DNA from: Macrosoma leucophasiata
Lineage: Eukaryota > Arthropoda > Insecta > Lepidoptera > Hedylidae
Assembly (NCBI GenBank): GCA_036365455.1
Contig: JAWQUS010000002.1
Span: 1,922,001 to 1,986,000, forward strand
Direction: 5' to 3'
DNA length: 64,000 bases
Shown: piece after piece, positions 12,158-24,289 of the stretch
How the letters are laid out: every line of letters begins with the position of its first letter
Position numbering within the stretch: the stretch's first letter is position 1
Notes under the pieces: generated by a model
What the model was told of the DNA's origin: nothing
Databases searched by the model: none
What the model saw: the letters and a program-made list of their open reading frames with translations, nothing else
Position numbers and translations under genes: made by a program

Positions 12158-12400
12158 GGTTGAAGCGCACATGGCCCGGCGGCTGGTGTAGATCATTAGC
12201 GATCTACTCGGTTAAGTACTACGGGCGCGGTCGGGTAGTGGGATGGGTGACCGCTAGTGACAAATTAAATGCGCGTTTCCGTGCTTCGGAGGGCACGTTA
12301 AGCCGTCGGTCCCGGTTGCTATCGAGAGATAGCAGTCGTTTAACCTTGTCGGAGGCCTTATGGGCGGTTTGAAAACATCCGACAGCGGGTTGGCCAGTGC
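12158..12400 (+). repeat. 5S rRNA-derived SINE, copy 1 (3'-truncated)
   Basis: Positions 12170-12262 align with eukaryotic 5S rRNA, best around GGGCGCGGTCGGGTAGTGGG and ATGGGTGACCGC, which correspond to the intermediate element and box C of the 5S internal promoter; 'ggttaagtac' corresponds to box A. A non-5S body follows, shared with 42080-42220. The LINE-like tail seen in the longer copy is absent here. Confidence 0.85.
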
Positions 12401-12405
12401 GTTAT

Positions 12406-12444
12406 GTGATCTAAAATATGGAAGCGTGATCTAAAATATGGAAG
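12406..12444. repeat. 20-bp perfect tandem duplication
   Basis: GTGATCTAAAATATGGAAGC is followed immediately by 19 of its 20 bases, just past the end of the 5S-SINE. Confidence 0.9.
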
Positions 12445-13002
12445 TAACTTTTCTCATCAGAAATCCAGATGACGTGACGGGTTGATCCTTGCCAGGCGAT
12501 GGTTTTTGTACATAGCATGTATGATTCATCCCTACAAAAATTTCTAGACTTACAGGGCCAACGTTCCTCGAAGGGTTCAGTATCTCTCCAACAATTAAGT
12601 TGGTTGCTAGAGAGAAATTATGCATTTCAAAATGGAAAACAGATGATCCTCGACTGACACGATCTTCAACTTCAGCAAACAAGAAATATTGGCTAACTAA
12701 ACAAAGATAAAAGACGCGACACGTAAATACGGTCTAGGCAGACGCGTGATTGGCTGTACGCCAGCAGCTGCCTAAGTTTTGATTGGCTGAAAGCAGACGA
12801 GGGCGGCAATGTAACATAGAAAACAATCGGGTACCTATTGCTGTTCCTGACGTGTCTTGGAAGGCTAATCAAGCTCAGATCGTATTGTCATTTATATTTG
12901 GATGTTTGTTACCAAGTTTGTACTAATATTGTTGGAACATGGATGATATGTAATGGTATATTTGACAAATTTGAACAAGGACAAGTCACTATAGTACTGG
13001 AG
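12445..13002. other. Intron, nothing recognised
   Basis: No supported gene or repeat. Confidence 0.4.
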
Positions 13003-13071
13003 GGTATGTCTGGCGCTGCTCACTCTCTGCCTACCCCGCAAGGGACCTGGCGTGAAGTGCATACATACAAG
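13003..13071 (+). repeat. LINE (GHIEKM family) extreme 3' end
   Basis: 'tctggcgctgctcactctct', 'gcctaccccgcaagggacct', then 'ggcgtgaagtgcatacatac': last codons and 3' end of the LINE described at 23513. Confidence 0.8.
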
Positions 13072-13109
13072 TCACTGAAGTAACTTTTTTATATTTCCGT
13101 AGAATTCTT

Positions 13110-13399
13110 CTTGTGGTAGAGCTCCAGTGACGGAGCTCGCGGGCGTAGGCTCCACCGCATTACCTAATATACTTGTCGCTAAATGGAAGTGTTCAGCACT
13201 ATCGTGTTCCGGTCAGGTGGTAATGTACGGCTCTGTAATTTCCGGCACAGAAGAGTAACACCTAATGCCTCAGGAGTGGCAGCGCATCTGCATTTTGGCC
13301 TCTGGTCATTGTGTGGGTGTCTATAGGCTGCAGTCATCACTTAACATCAATGTGAACTGCACGCTTGTTTGCCACTTTTATTACATAAAAAAAAAAAAT
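13110..13399 (+). repeat. Family R, full-length copy
   Basis: From 'tggtagagctccagtgacgg' to 'tgtttgccac' with an A-run at 13387-13398. Confidence 0.85.
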
Positions 13400-13401
13400 A
13401 T

Positions 13402-13541
13402 CCGTTGCCACCTTTGAGACTTAAGATATTATGTCCCTGTGTAAGTTATTACGGGGCCATAAATTACCATCTAACAATACCATTTGGCGGCAATATACAT
13501 TAGGTATTACAGTAGCGCCTACACCACACCGCAAACACTCC
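13402..13541 (-). repeat. Family R, degenerate inverted copy
   Basis: Diverged minus-strand copy (from 'cgttgccacctttgagactt' on) directly abutting the previous one, so the two form an inverted pair. Confidence 0.6.
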
Positions 13542-13740
13542 GCCAAAATTCCATACAAACGCTTAATTTGGTTTCTATTCATCAGTGACATGTATTTACA
13601 CGCGCACCTGTGTGCGTAGCACGTACAAAATACCAACCGTTGCCCATAAGAGAGGAAGGGGTTGTGTATGTGTGCAAATCGGGCGGGACGTCGAAGTGTC
13701 CATTCTATACGTAGTATTATTACATATTCTCTGCCTACGC
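13542..13740 (+). repeat. Family G repeat, copy 1
   Basis: Matches 43662-43883 in reverse: 'ccaaaattccatacaaacgc', 'gtatttacacgygcacctgt', 'cgggacgtcgaagtgtccat', 'tattacatattctctg'. In both places it touches family R. Nature unknown. Confidence 0.7.
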
Positions 13741-14262
13741 TCTCAAACTCCTGCACTGGAACTATACCACCACGACTACGTTCGACATACGTAGATAAAC
13801 CTTTACTTTCTCTGTTCGAAACTAGTCTAGTCTATTTTATGGCATTAAGCTAAAACACTGCACACAAGTACTAATCTGTCTAAGTTTGTCTGCTAAGTAA
13901 ACGCATTGGCGAAGTTTTAGATTTGGGAAGAGAGATTGCAACTTAGAGAAACTATATCAGTGTTCCCGGTCTCTACTTCGCTTCACTCTAAATCGGGATT
14001 CAACTATTTCATGGTTTGCTTCCTATGTTTTTTGAGCCAACAACCGAGTTGGTAACAAAAAAGCGACTTGCAACATTACGGGTATAGGTCGCGCCACGTA
14101 AACAAAACTCTGGAAGAAAGTAGAAGGGATGTGTTCGCGCATCGGTACACTCGCGCACGAAAGTACTAGCCCTATTGGTTTAATTTTGATCTAGCTTTCG
14201 CTTGCGGTTTCGTGTATTGGTAGGCAGATTGAAAACTATATTACATAGAATAACATAAAATG
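13741..14262. other. Intron, nothing recognised
   Basis: No supported gene or repeat. Confidence 0.4.
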
Positions 14263-15255
14263 ATTTTTTTTTTTTTTTTTTTTTTTATTTTATTTATTTA
14301 TGAATACACAGTAAAATACATATTTGCCGATCAGCTTCACTCCCTTAAACCAGAGATGGTTTGTACGGAAGTTGCAATTCCTCATTAAACTTATTATTAG
14401 TTATAGATACGTTATACAAGAATAAGCAGAACATGTTTGTTTAACAAAATGTGAATCACACGCGGGTTATTTGAAATAATTAATCTAATGCGTAAACAAC
14501 CCAGTAGGTAAGCAATCGGCGACTCGGTGCCGAGCAGACAAAAGAAACAAGTTATCGGACTTGCACCTACAGGCTGTTCCAATTTTACGGCACTTATTTT
14601 TTTTTTCTCATAGTTTTTCTGAATTTATAGTGTAGAAAAATAGTGTTGTTTAATAACGTTTTTAAAATTTTTCTGGTTTAGTTTATTTTTAAGGTCGGGG
14701 GGCAGTTTGTTTATTAATCTCGGCAATAAAAAAGCTGTGGTGCGTTCTCCATAAAAATTTGCTGCTGATATTTTTTGCAGGAGCTCTTTTTTTATTTGCC
14801 GAGTATATATATTATGGTTTATAATTTTGTTATCTTTATACTTGAGATAATTTTCAATTATTAGCATTTGTTCAACTTTCTTATGTATTGGCATAACATT
14901 ACAGTATTTAAATATTCCTATTTCATCATTAATTAAATTTGTTTTTATTTTATTTGGTAAAATTACTTTCAATATTCTTACTTGTAGTCTAAATATTTGA
15001 TCGATATATGACTTGAACGTTCGACCGTAGCTGCTAAGACCATAAGCAATTATACTTTCCGCCAATGCTTTATACAGTTGAAGCAATATATTATAAGGGA
15101 CTCTGTTTTTTACTATTTTAAATTTTGCCATAATTGCTCTCAACTTTGCACATGTCGCTTCTATGTGTGGCCTCCAAGTAAATCTATGGTCAATTATCAA
15201 TCCCAAATATGTGTACCGCTGTACCTGCTCTATTAATTCACAAATAAAAACTCAT
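14263..15255 (-). mobile_element. 5'-truncated non-LTR retrotransposon (LINE), RT C-terminus and 3' UTR
   Basis: A minus-strand frame stays open from about 15250 to the stop at 14625. It begins FICELIEQVQRYTYLGLIID, then HRFTWRPHI, the thumb-side motif (YLG...D..LTW..HI) of Jockey/CR1-like reverse transcriptases. It continues with the post-RT domain (KIVKNRVPYNILLQLYKAL, ESIIAYGLSSYG) to ...KQHYFSTL. A roughly 340-bp 3' UTR follows, ending in an A-run (T-run on plus, about 14264-14286). The apparent 5' breakpoint near 15255 fits ordinary target-primed truncation. The frame is unbroken over about 200 codons, so the copy is fairly recent. Which clade it belongs to needs a database search. Confidence 0.85.
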
Positions 15256-15373
15256 GACGCGCAGCTTGACCGCCAGCGTTCTTTTTACCTGGCGCGACCT
15301 ATAGGTTACGCGATTTTTTTTTTTAATTCAGTTTTATGTTGTGTACCAAGGTTGTATACAAGCACACACCTTT

Positions 15374-15483
15374 TTTTAAACACGGTAGTGCTGAACACTA
15401 CTATTTATCGGCATATGTACCTATTAGGTAATACGTTAGCACCTACGTCCTTAAGCTCCTACACTGGAACTTTAACATTAGTA
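15374..15483 (-). repeat. Family R, partial copy
   Basis: 'cacggtagtgctgaacacta' to 'ggaactttaacattagtaa', diverged. Confidence 0.65.
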
Positions 15484-17353
15484 AACATTAACTTATATAA
15501 TTACTCGTATAAGTTAAAATGTGAATCATTTGTCGCCCATAGTATGAGAAATATTCAAAAAACTTGAATCTTATAACATCAGATAAAACACCCAAAGTGG
15601 TTCCAGTCAATATACTTATCCAGACAATTCACGAAGCGGACTACCGCGCCCCGTCTGTAACACACCTTCACTTGCCATTACTAATCGTTCAAAGTGCCTT
15701 TGTACTTCGCTATGAATTGTTTAAAGTTACATTGAATCACGAATTATTTTTGCAGAATAACCATAAAAATTCAATGACATTTGTTAGTCTTACTAAAAAT
15801 AAGGCACGGACCGATTTGGCTGAAGACCTCTCTGATTGCTCATTTATTAGAACTCGTAAGCTATCTAAAAAGCAAGTTATTGGCATCCTATGTAAATAGA
15901 AGATATATAATCTCGACATTGGAACTGGGGAATAGCGACCGTAACCGTTTTTAGGTGCAGCTATCAAAATCGGCTTACGCCCTAAAAATATAATACAAGA
16001 ATCATTGTAGAAACATAACCGCATCTGTCTACTCTGTCAGTCTACGAGTACGTGAATATAGATACATTAATTGAGAAATTGAAACAATAATTCAAATGCA
16101 GAATCTTACAATAAAGTTCGCATGAGAAGTAGTCAAATATCCGGACACAAAAACGTCCGTAAACGACCAAAGCATTTCTTGGCAATCGGATTCCATTTTT
16201 AAACTGCACCGTGACGTCAGCCACATGACAGGAGACCTAGCCTAGCGCCTAAACAATTACTTAAGGCGGGCGTGCCCAGGGATGGGTGAGAGAGGGGAGG
16301 AGGTAGGGGAAAGCCATTTTCATAATGCACCGCTTCTTCCCATTTAAACTTCACACTTTAAATAATTGCCGGGTACGAGGAGATTTTGATACACAGGTGC
16401 TTTGGGTGATCGTAGAAAGGGTTGGTATTGGAGAATGGGTTATTAAGAGTGTTCTTGAGAGTTGAGTTATTGAATAAAAAAAATGTTTCATCAAAATTAT
16501 TCAATATAGCTACACATCTTTATATTGAAAGCTTGTTTTTATAGGCTGGAGTTGGCCATTGCACTTATCATCAATGTGGAATACGTTCGTTTGCTGTTTC
16601 ATGATATTATTATGAAATAAGCAAGGCTGTACCATAACGTCTTATTGCGATTCAATTAAGGCACTGCTAAAGTTTTGTTTCATTTATCTTGTATCACAGA
16701 AACATATGAAGAAAGAGACAAAGCTAACAGCCATGTAGTTGACGTTGACAGTAAAAGATCAGGGTACGGTCACAGAGAAAGTTTACAATAACGTTTGATG
16801 ATAATGATTCCATTTGCTGTGCGGATTATAAATTGAATGCATAATTATAATTTATTTACACTATTTACTTACACTAAACATATCCAAGAAGTAAGAACGT
16901 CTGCAGCTATGATTCCGTAATGGACTTATCCCCCCTTCCTCATAATTCAAAGCTAGCCTTAAAATTCACACGCCTGCAGTTCGTGAACTGAAACTTGCAC
17001 TAAATTACACCTCCAGGACTCCATTTAGGAGCATTAAAAATGTGTCTAGCTTTTCGAGGATCAACTCTCTACTTATTTGCAGTTGAAAGTTTTATTAATT
17101 TTGATGTTGTTTTTGCTTGAGACTGCATTTTCATCGAGTAGCCTTGGTTGGAATTTATTTTGAGATGCAATGTTTTTGTAGATCTTTATGGTTGAGGAGC
17201 GCTATCAATTGTTTCATGTTAATTGCTCTATACAGGCATTGGGATGGTTTGGATTGGTTTTTGATTGGTTGACAGGTCGTGACGACCCCACTGTCCACAG
17301 TGTGGAGGAAAATTCTTCCGTTACTGCAATATATACTAATAAATACTAATAAT
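15484..17353. other. Unique intron, nothing recognised
   Basis: Short overlapping ORFs on both strands (15564-16024) show no family resemblance and are treated as chance. Confidence 0.4.
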
Positions 17354-17485
17354 TACTATCGCAGAGACATAACAACTAAGGTCTCAGGGGTGGCAACGTA
17401 TCTGCATTTTGACCTGCTGATTTTTCTGAAGATGTCTAGGCTGCAATCATCACTTAACATTCTTGCTTTTTATTATATTTATCTA
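17354..17485 (+). repeat. Family R, degenerate 3' part
   Basis: 'cataacaactaaggtctcag', 'ggcaacgtatctgcatttt', 'ggctgcaatcatcacttaac'. Confidence 0.65.
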
Positions 17486-20230
17486 TGAAAACAATACATC
17501 CACCTGAAGACTTTTGGTTTTGAGTCATGGATTGCATCTTTCCATTGAAGTTGGCAGTATTTCAACTTACACAATTAAAATGTATGCGATGATATGGTTA
17601 CATATCCCAAATGCTTTTGTCATTCAGTATCATTCAAAGATCACCCAGCTGATAAAACAATATTAAAATTGGTCGTCTAAAAAGGCAGATGAATTTACTC
17701 CTACTGATATTTTAAAGCTAAAATACGCCGACAATATATTTCTAACGTAACTCGACGTAAATCCAACGTGACGTCAGCTCGGTCCAATTCCGCTAATGGT
17801 GGCTTGAAGTTTACTTATTTCATTCGAGTTATGAACGCTCCGAAAACGGAATTTCCGGTTTGGACGCTTTTGCTTACATTTGTTATCTATAAGAGATTTT
17901 TAGGGTCAAATTATTTTTTTTATCTTGAAACTATTTTGTAAAATTATTATGTCAGTCAACTCATTTACAGCCAAACCTTTAAAATTCAATTTGATAAGTA
18001 GCCGTTTATTATGAACATTTGTAGAAAGTGCAGTCTATCCTTCGCATTGATTGTCAATGATCTCTATCCGTGAGACTTGGCGTGTGAAAATACCTACATA
18101 CATACTTATTTAGTATGCAATGTTTGTAACCTATAAAATATTATAATTGTCTATTAAATATGAGAAATATAACGACACCATTGATTTTTCATTTGTAATT
18201 GATTCCCCTTTTGCCCCTATTTGCGTTTGTAATCATTCAAAGTCTAATTAGGATGGCAAACTGGTAATAATTTCAATAAAATTGCAATAATTATCTACCC
18301 ATTAGAATAGAAATAATTGATTTAATATGCAAATGAATTTATTAATCAAATGTACATTTAAACGATGTACCTTTAGTTGTTTCCCATTATGAAATGATTG
18401 CGGTGGAAATTATTGATAACATTACTGACGTTGGAACAGTTTTTATTGATTGAAGATATCAATTAGTACTTTTTATTGATTTTACATACATAACATTTCA
18501 TTGACGTAATCGATTTTGTGTACTTAGATATAAATAACAAATACACATTAACAAAGCATGCAAAAGTGATAAATTGAGCTTAAGTGATTAACTAAGAACA
18601 AAGGAAATGAAGTCAAAATGAAACTCCACGCACGAACACTGAACTAAAAGATCTAGAAACTAATCCTATTTTATCGAAACAATTGATCAGATCGAGATTA
18701 AAACGAGAATCAGCGTTCGAGTTACAGAATCGGTTGGATGAGGAAATGCATTTTACAAATCTTAAGTGATATTAGATTTGCAAGCTGATACTGTAAAAGC
18801 AGTACAGCGGCACAATCAATTTTTCATGAATACGGTTTATGTTTGAAATAGAAATAAATTGTTAAAAGTGTATTCAATCAGAATTTTAATGATTCCCTAG
18901 AATAATTATTTCGATTAATTCAATTTCAAATGAAAGATCGTAATTTACAGGAATTGGGTAGCGAATTCCATATTATTTATATTGCAAGGATTTATTGTGA
19001 GATTTATGAATTTGTATTGTTAAAATATGTAAATAGATATTGCCTTATTACATCTATTTCAAAGAGAAAATATTTTCTAATCGAATAGTTGCAAGAGCTA
19101 TTATAATAAATGCATTTGAAAGGAAACGAAGCATGGGTATTAATTAAATCAGAGCCGTTATGGAATAATTGTAATGATAACTCATTTTAATGGACTTAAT
19201 CATCCCGATTAACTGAATGAATTTACAATCAGGAAGAAATTTTCAATGAAACCAAAAGCACAAAGGATTATAATTATAAGCCCCATCCATATCGTGAGCC
19301 CGGGCATAAGTTGCCCAGGATTAAACTTTGGAAAAGTCCTCCGGGTAAGTGATACCAGGCGGTCAGAGGTATAGAGGCGGTCAGTGGCTAATCGCGCGAG
19401 TGGCGTTATCGCGCGGCCAGCCCGAGGGTAATCGGCCGGCGTCCGCTGATTAGCTAAGCTCCAGCTCAGAGTCGCCCCCTGGTGCCGGGAATTATGCAGG
19501 CACGACTTGCGATACTCCCGCACCAGGGAAATGAGATAGTGTGCGCAAAAACCGTGAAATCGGTCCTTCGAGTCGGATTTTGGCAATAAATGATTTTAAA
19601 ACGTCAAGACAAAATACAATCGTGTTTATGAGGGAAAACAGCTGCGATGTAAATATTTGTATAAACCTTTGTTAGGCCGCAGGTGTGACCGATTTTTGTT
19701 AGGAAATCACCGTCGTTCCAAGCCTTACGTCCATTACGTCTGTATGCATAAACAGGGCTCGAATAGGTGTCTTCTTTGTGGCCGGCAAATATAATTTTCG
19801 CCATGCATAATATATTATTATGTGAAAATGTCAAACCGCTAGCCACCGAGCCACCTGACCGATAATTCATCGGCACGATGCAATGCAAATGTTAATATTA
19901 TCAGCGGCCCACAGCCGACGCCGCTTGGGTATGCAAATGCGTTGTTTATTAAAATTAAATAAATACGGCCCTGTCCCCGATGCGTAGGGCTGACGCTTCC
20001 TTATTAGTTGAACATTAGGCTTTTAAACATGTTAAGTGAGCTAATGTTCAAAAGCAACTTAACTTACTGTTAGCATCCTACCTACCTTAACTGGCAGGTA
20101 TCTTGTAAGTTATAATAAAAAATATAATTCATCAAATAAATAAAAAATCATCGAGAGTAAACGGAAGATTTATGTATAAAATTAATCTTATTTCAACAAT
20201 GGATGATTGGTTATTACGTTTTCAATATTT
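17486..20230. other. Unique intron; GC-rich block 19280-19560
   Basis: Long AT-rich stretch, then an abrupt GC-rich block (about 19280-19560) and a second, weaker one to about 19990. The minus-strand frame across 19209-19586 resembles no known protein. Candidate regulatory DNA, from composition only. Confidence 0.35.
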
Positions 20231-20345
20231 GGAAAGTTGGCGTCGCCAATCCGCATGCCAAGCGTGGCGATTATGGCATAACGCACTTATGGAGAGGCTT
20301 TGGTCCAGCAATGGACATCTTATGGCTGATATGATGATAATGATA
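20231..20345 (+). pseudogene. RTE-type LINE C-terminus remnant
   Basis: 'gagaggctttggtccagcaa', then 'tggacatcttatggctgata' and an (atgatg)-like tail correspond to the end of the lepidopteran RTE-like ORF seen intact at 46133-46249. Upstream part degenerate and frameshifted. Confidence 0.7.
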
Positions 20346-23303
20346 CGGAATGCTTTTACTGAAAAAACGCTTCATATAAAAGGATAAAAGGATTCATATT
20401 TAGAGTTTCAAGTTAAAGAAAGCATAGTCATGCGATTGCCGGAGTACATCAACACATTATCCCTATCCACATTATTCTTATTATGCCTAGTGGCATGAAG
20501 TCCGCCATGAGTACAATGTGCGTAAAAGAATAAATAAATAAATTATCTGGCACAATTTAGACTTAACATTAACTTATTGGAAAAATGAATTATAAAATAT
20601 GTTTATCACGCCTGCGAACGAATCTTTAAGATGCGCAACACTTACCGTTGAATTGCGAAGCCATTCCACTTATATAACTTATGATTGAATGAAACAACAG
20701 CACAATTACTTCCATCTAAGAACATAAAGCTACACAATGTATAGACAACGTTATGGATAGAACAAAACCGTCAACCCTGTACTATCGATTTGATAGCACC
20801 ATTCGTCAAAACCGAAGAAGCAATTCAACTTTTTTTTTGCCTACAAGCAATCCGGTCGATAATGGCTTGTAATAACTGCGCGCAACTGCTTATATCACAA
20901 CTTTAAAGCTATCTATACTATTGACTTCATAGTACTACCACTGTCTAAAGTAAATGAGCATGTTAATTTATCTATACATTGAATTTGAAACTTTGTATGC
21001 TTATACAGTTACAGTAAAAAAAAAAGACGTATCGATTTTCATAATACGCCATTTTCTCGTACCATCACGTTTTCGCAATAGTAATGATTTTCAAAATGAC
21101 CTTTTTTAAAAAGATAGCGAAAGGTGAACGTCCAAAAGTAAAATCTATCTAGCATATGAAGCACTAATACATCTCTAAACAGTTTCTAATGGGCAACAGA
21201 CAGAGAGCAGATTACTGAACGGTCTAGACATCAACAACGTCTCCGATTGCTATAAATTCGAAACGATAGACTACCTCAATTAAGTATATAACAGTTGCGA
21301 GGACAGCCTTATTGGATTACGTAGCTCCTCTATCCGTCCGCGCTAGCATTCTGTTTTTAAGGAAGAAAAACCGGGAAAACATCCGGGAAACACTTTCAGA
21401 GTTGGCGGAGCTCGGAGCGAGTTGCGCACAATCTAGATATATGAGCAAGTTAAGATGTGCATCTAAATAGCCTCTGCCGCCCTGGTACCTAACTTTAGAT
21501 TACTTGCACCAACTTTACCGACTTTCTCGTGGAAAACGGTAAGTTTTGCTCGGGAAAAATTCCAGTGTAACCAACCCATTCAGTTGGGCTCAAATTTACT
21601 GCCCAACTTGCTTGTACGCGCATGCTGGAAATTACATGGTAATCATGCAAAAGAGTTGCTCGACTAATACTTTGATGCCGGTATCAATTACTTTAATAAT
21701 GTAACCTGTTTGTTGTCGCGTGTGTAGAGTGAAAAGATGTTATTTGGATGAAAATTATGAGAGTTAATTAATATGGTTCTCATCTCTTTACCGTCATTTC
21801 GCACATTAGCGCCAAATCTATTATAGTTTGGCGACATGTGTATATAGTGTTTTACTTTTGTATAGATTATTTTGTATAGAAAATTATACAAGACGGTTAA
21901 TCGATTTAACACCTTGATATTTTTAAATGTTTACATCAGTAGCGAACCTCAAGTAGGTTAGGTAGCCCACTAGCTAATCTATCTAGGGAAACGTAATTAA
22001 ACCTCTAAGGTGCAATCCTGAGTCCATTGTTTATTAATCGAGACCTCTATTGCAGAAGTAGACAATTTTAACTAATTGTACGGATTCATTCACCAACAAA
22101 AAGAACGGTAAAATCGCGTGCCATTTTTAAAACATATTAAAACCATTTCTCCTCCACATTAAAAAGCAAAAAAAAAATTTATGCAATTTTTTTTGCACGT
22201 GCCTACTATCGAAAACACCCACACCCTCTGCAAACTAAACATTCATTATCCCGTAAACACCTTAAACCACCCCCGTTTAAAAAAGCATCGGCCACCACCG
22301 GGCCACCGTAAGTTGAAGGGTTCATTTTCTCATTAAAAATTCATCGGTGGAAACACTTGGCCCGTCCGCCTATTAGGACGGCTCCCGTAGGACACTGGTA
22401 TTGGACGGTACATTTTTAAAAGGATCGTTCGATTGTAATGTGCTGAAAATTATGTGTGGGACAGTCAAGTACTCGGACCTTTCAATTCTTTTGTTTTTGG
22501 CGAATTAAGAAATCATCAATATATACGTTGTAAATTATAGTTTGACTTTTTGGTAGCAAAAAATGTACTCATTATCTTTCCAAGAACATAAAAATGTGTA
22601 TGAATTGAATAAACATAAAACGTGCGAAATCAATAAAATGTATAAAAAGGAAAAAAATGTTCTACACCAATTTGCTGATATGCAGATGTTAGTTCTATAT
22701 AACTAATACGAAGCCCGCTTAAACCCGAAGTGTGAACACATAAAATATTATTATTGTCTATTGATGACTGAAATACATTTACACTTACGTGAAAATTAGA
22801 TGAAATTAATTTTACGAGGTATCATTTGACACGTTTACTGCAAAATGCATCGTTATCGCTAATTACAAATAATGTTGTAAAAAAATTTAATGGCGCGGTA
22901 AAGGGTGTTATTATATATTAATATAATTTATAATGTTTTTATGACTTGTAGTTCTTAATAACTGTTGAATGATCGTAATCAACTTGAGCCTCAATTTTTG
23001 CAAAACGTTGTCTGAATTTATATAAATGATATATACCCAGTATAGGTGAATCGTTATATCGGTTTTTTTATAGATGTAAAGTATTAAGTCATCGTCTTTC
23101 ACCCTCAGTTTTTTTTAATAGCTTTTGGGTAATTATATGTGTTAGAAAAACTTTATTTTTCCTAACAGACGGTTGAACAATATTCTGTCATATCATCCGG
23201 TCTTTATCGATTAGCCCACTTTTACTGAGCAATACAATATAAGACAATATATATTTTTTTTTGCTTTGACAAAGGCGAATGACTTATTTGAAGGTATTTA
23301 TTT
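20346..23303. other. Unique intron, nothing recognised
   Basis: AT-rich. A mildly GC-richer patch lies around 22240-22430. No gene or repeat supported. Confidence 0.4.
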
Positions 23304-23366
23304 CAGAAAAAAAAGACTTCGGGGAGGGATCAAAACTGCGACTTCTGGATAACTGGCCATGTCGAT
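23304..23366 (-). repeat. SINE-C remnant
   Basis: 'gacttcggggagggatcaaa' to 'ggataactggccatgtcgat' resembles the tRNA-like head of SINE-C read on the minus strand (compare 45110-45155). Confidence 0.5.
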
Positions 23367-23512
23367 TTTTTTCACATTTCATAACATTGCCCATGCTTCA
23401 TGTATTGCCGAACTAATGTTAGTTATGCAACTAATACAACAAACTTTCTAGTTTATAATATCGTGAATGTTATATGTCGATGTATCCTTAATAATTGAAA
23501 AAATAATTCAAA

Positions 23513-23820
23513 ATGAAAAAAGGCATGCTCCGATGGTTCGGGCATATAGAAAAAATGACGAATGAGCGAATGACTAAACAGATATACAATGCGAATGTGG
23601 ATGGTTGCAGAGATCCAGGAAGACCAAGGCTGACCTACCATGACCAAATAGGTCGAGTTCTGTCTGATGGTGCGGTCAAAAGTCTTAGGAATAGGCGTGC
23701 ATGTATGAAGAGAATGATGAAGGTAGATGAGGCACGAGAGGTATGTCAGTACCGAGAAATCTGGCGCTCTACACTCTCTGCCTACCCCGTTAGGGATCTG
23801 GCGTGAAGATACAAACATAC
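23513..23820 (+). pseudogene. LINE endonuclease-reverse transcriptase, C-terminal fragment (GHIEKM family)
   Basis: Open frame from 23513 to a stop at 23804-23806. Residues 5-15 are MLRWFGHIEKM, followed by KQIYNANVDG, the basic GRPRLTYHDQIGRVL box and a C-terminus ending AYPVRDLA. RWxGHIxRM...GRPRxxxxD is the familiar C-terminal signature of insect non-LTR retrotransposon polymerases, downstream of the RT domain. The catalytic RT and endonuclease parts are absent (5' truncation); the Met at 23513 is chance. The 3' end 'tctgcctaccccgttaggg' can form a small hairpin and runs into (atac)n-like repeats. It shares this end with SINE-D, which suggests this LINE mobilises SINE-D. Confidence 0.8.
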
Positions 23821-24289
23821 ATATTTTCACAATAACCTATGCAAGTGAAATATTTGAATATTTTTCAAAAACCATAATTGCTCCAGTAACGTAGGCATAA
23901 TGTTACCTATGTGTTTAACGTTTTTAAATTGATGTGTGCATTGTTAACAAAAAGGACTCAATAAATAACACTTCAACGTTTATTATCTTAAAAGTCACGT
24001 ATATAAATGTACTATATACTAACTGACATTTTACTAAATAATACTTTATCATAATTTATCAATAACAAATCGGCTCGCATATTTACTATCACTTCGACCG
24101 TGACTCAACAGACTAACGGACTTTTTCTGCACGACTAAGTACAAAAGTTATTTAGCTCGGTGATAAATTGGACGCGTTAAGTTTAACTAAGATAATAGCT
24201 GAGTTAGCTGCATTTACGTGTATGACAACTGAATAGACAATAAACCATTTTCATGCAAAGGTCATGTAATTTGAAAATTACATGAGAAA
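23821..24289. other. Intron; possible SINE tail remnant at 23822-23860
   Basis: 'tttcacaataacctatgcaa' then 'gtgaaatatt' looks like the inverted tail of SINE-B/C. The rest is AT-rich and unassigned. Confidence 0.35.

Noticed and set aside
12170..12262. Possible 5S rRNA gene
   Set aside because: Only the promoter-bearing central part is well matched, the 3' end is replaced by non-5S sequence, and the unit is dispersed; it is a SINE.
19209..19586. 125-codon minus-strand ORF over the GC-rich block
   Set aside because: No recognisable domain and no exon-like boundaries; could not be supported as a gene.
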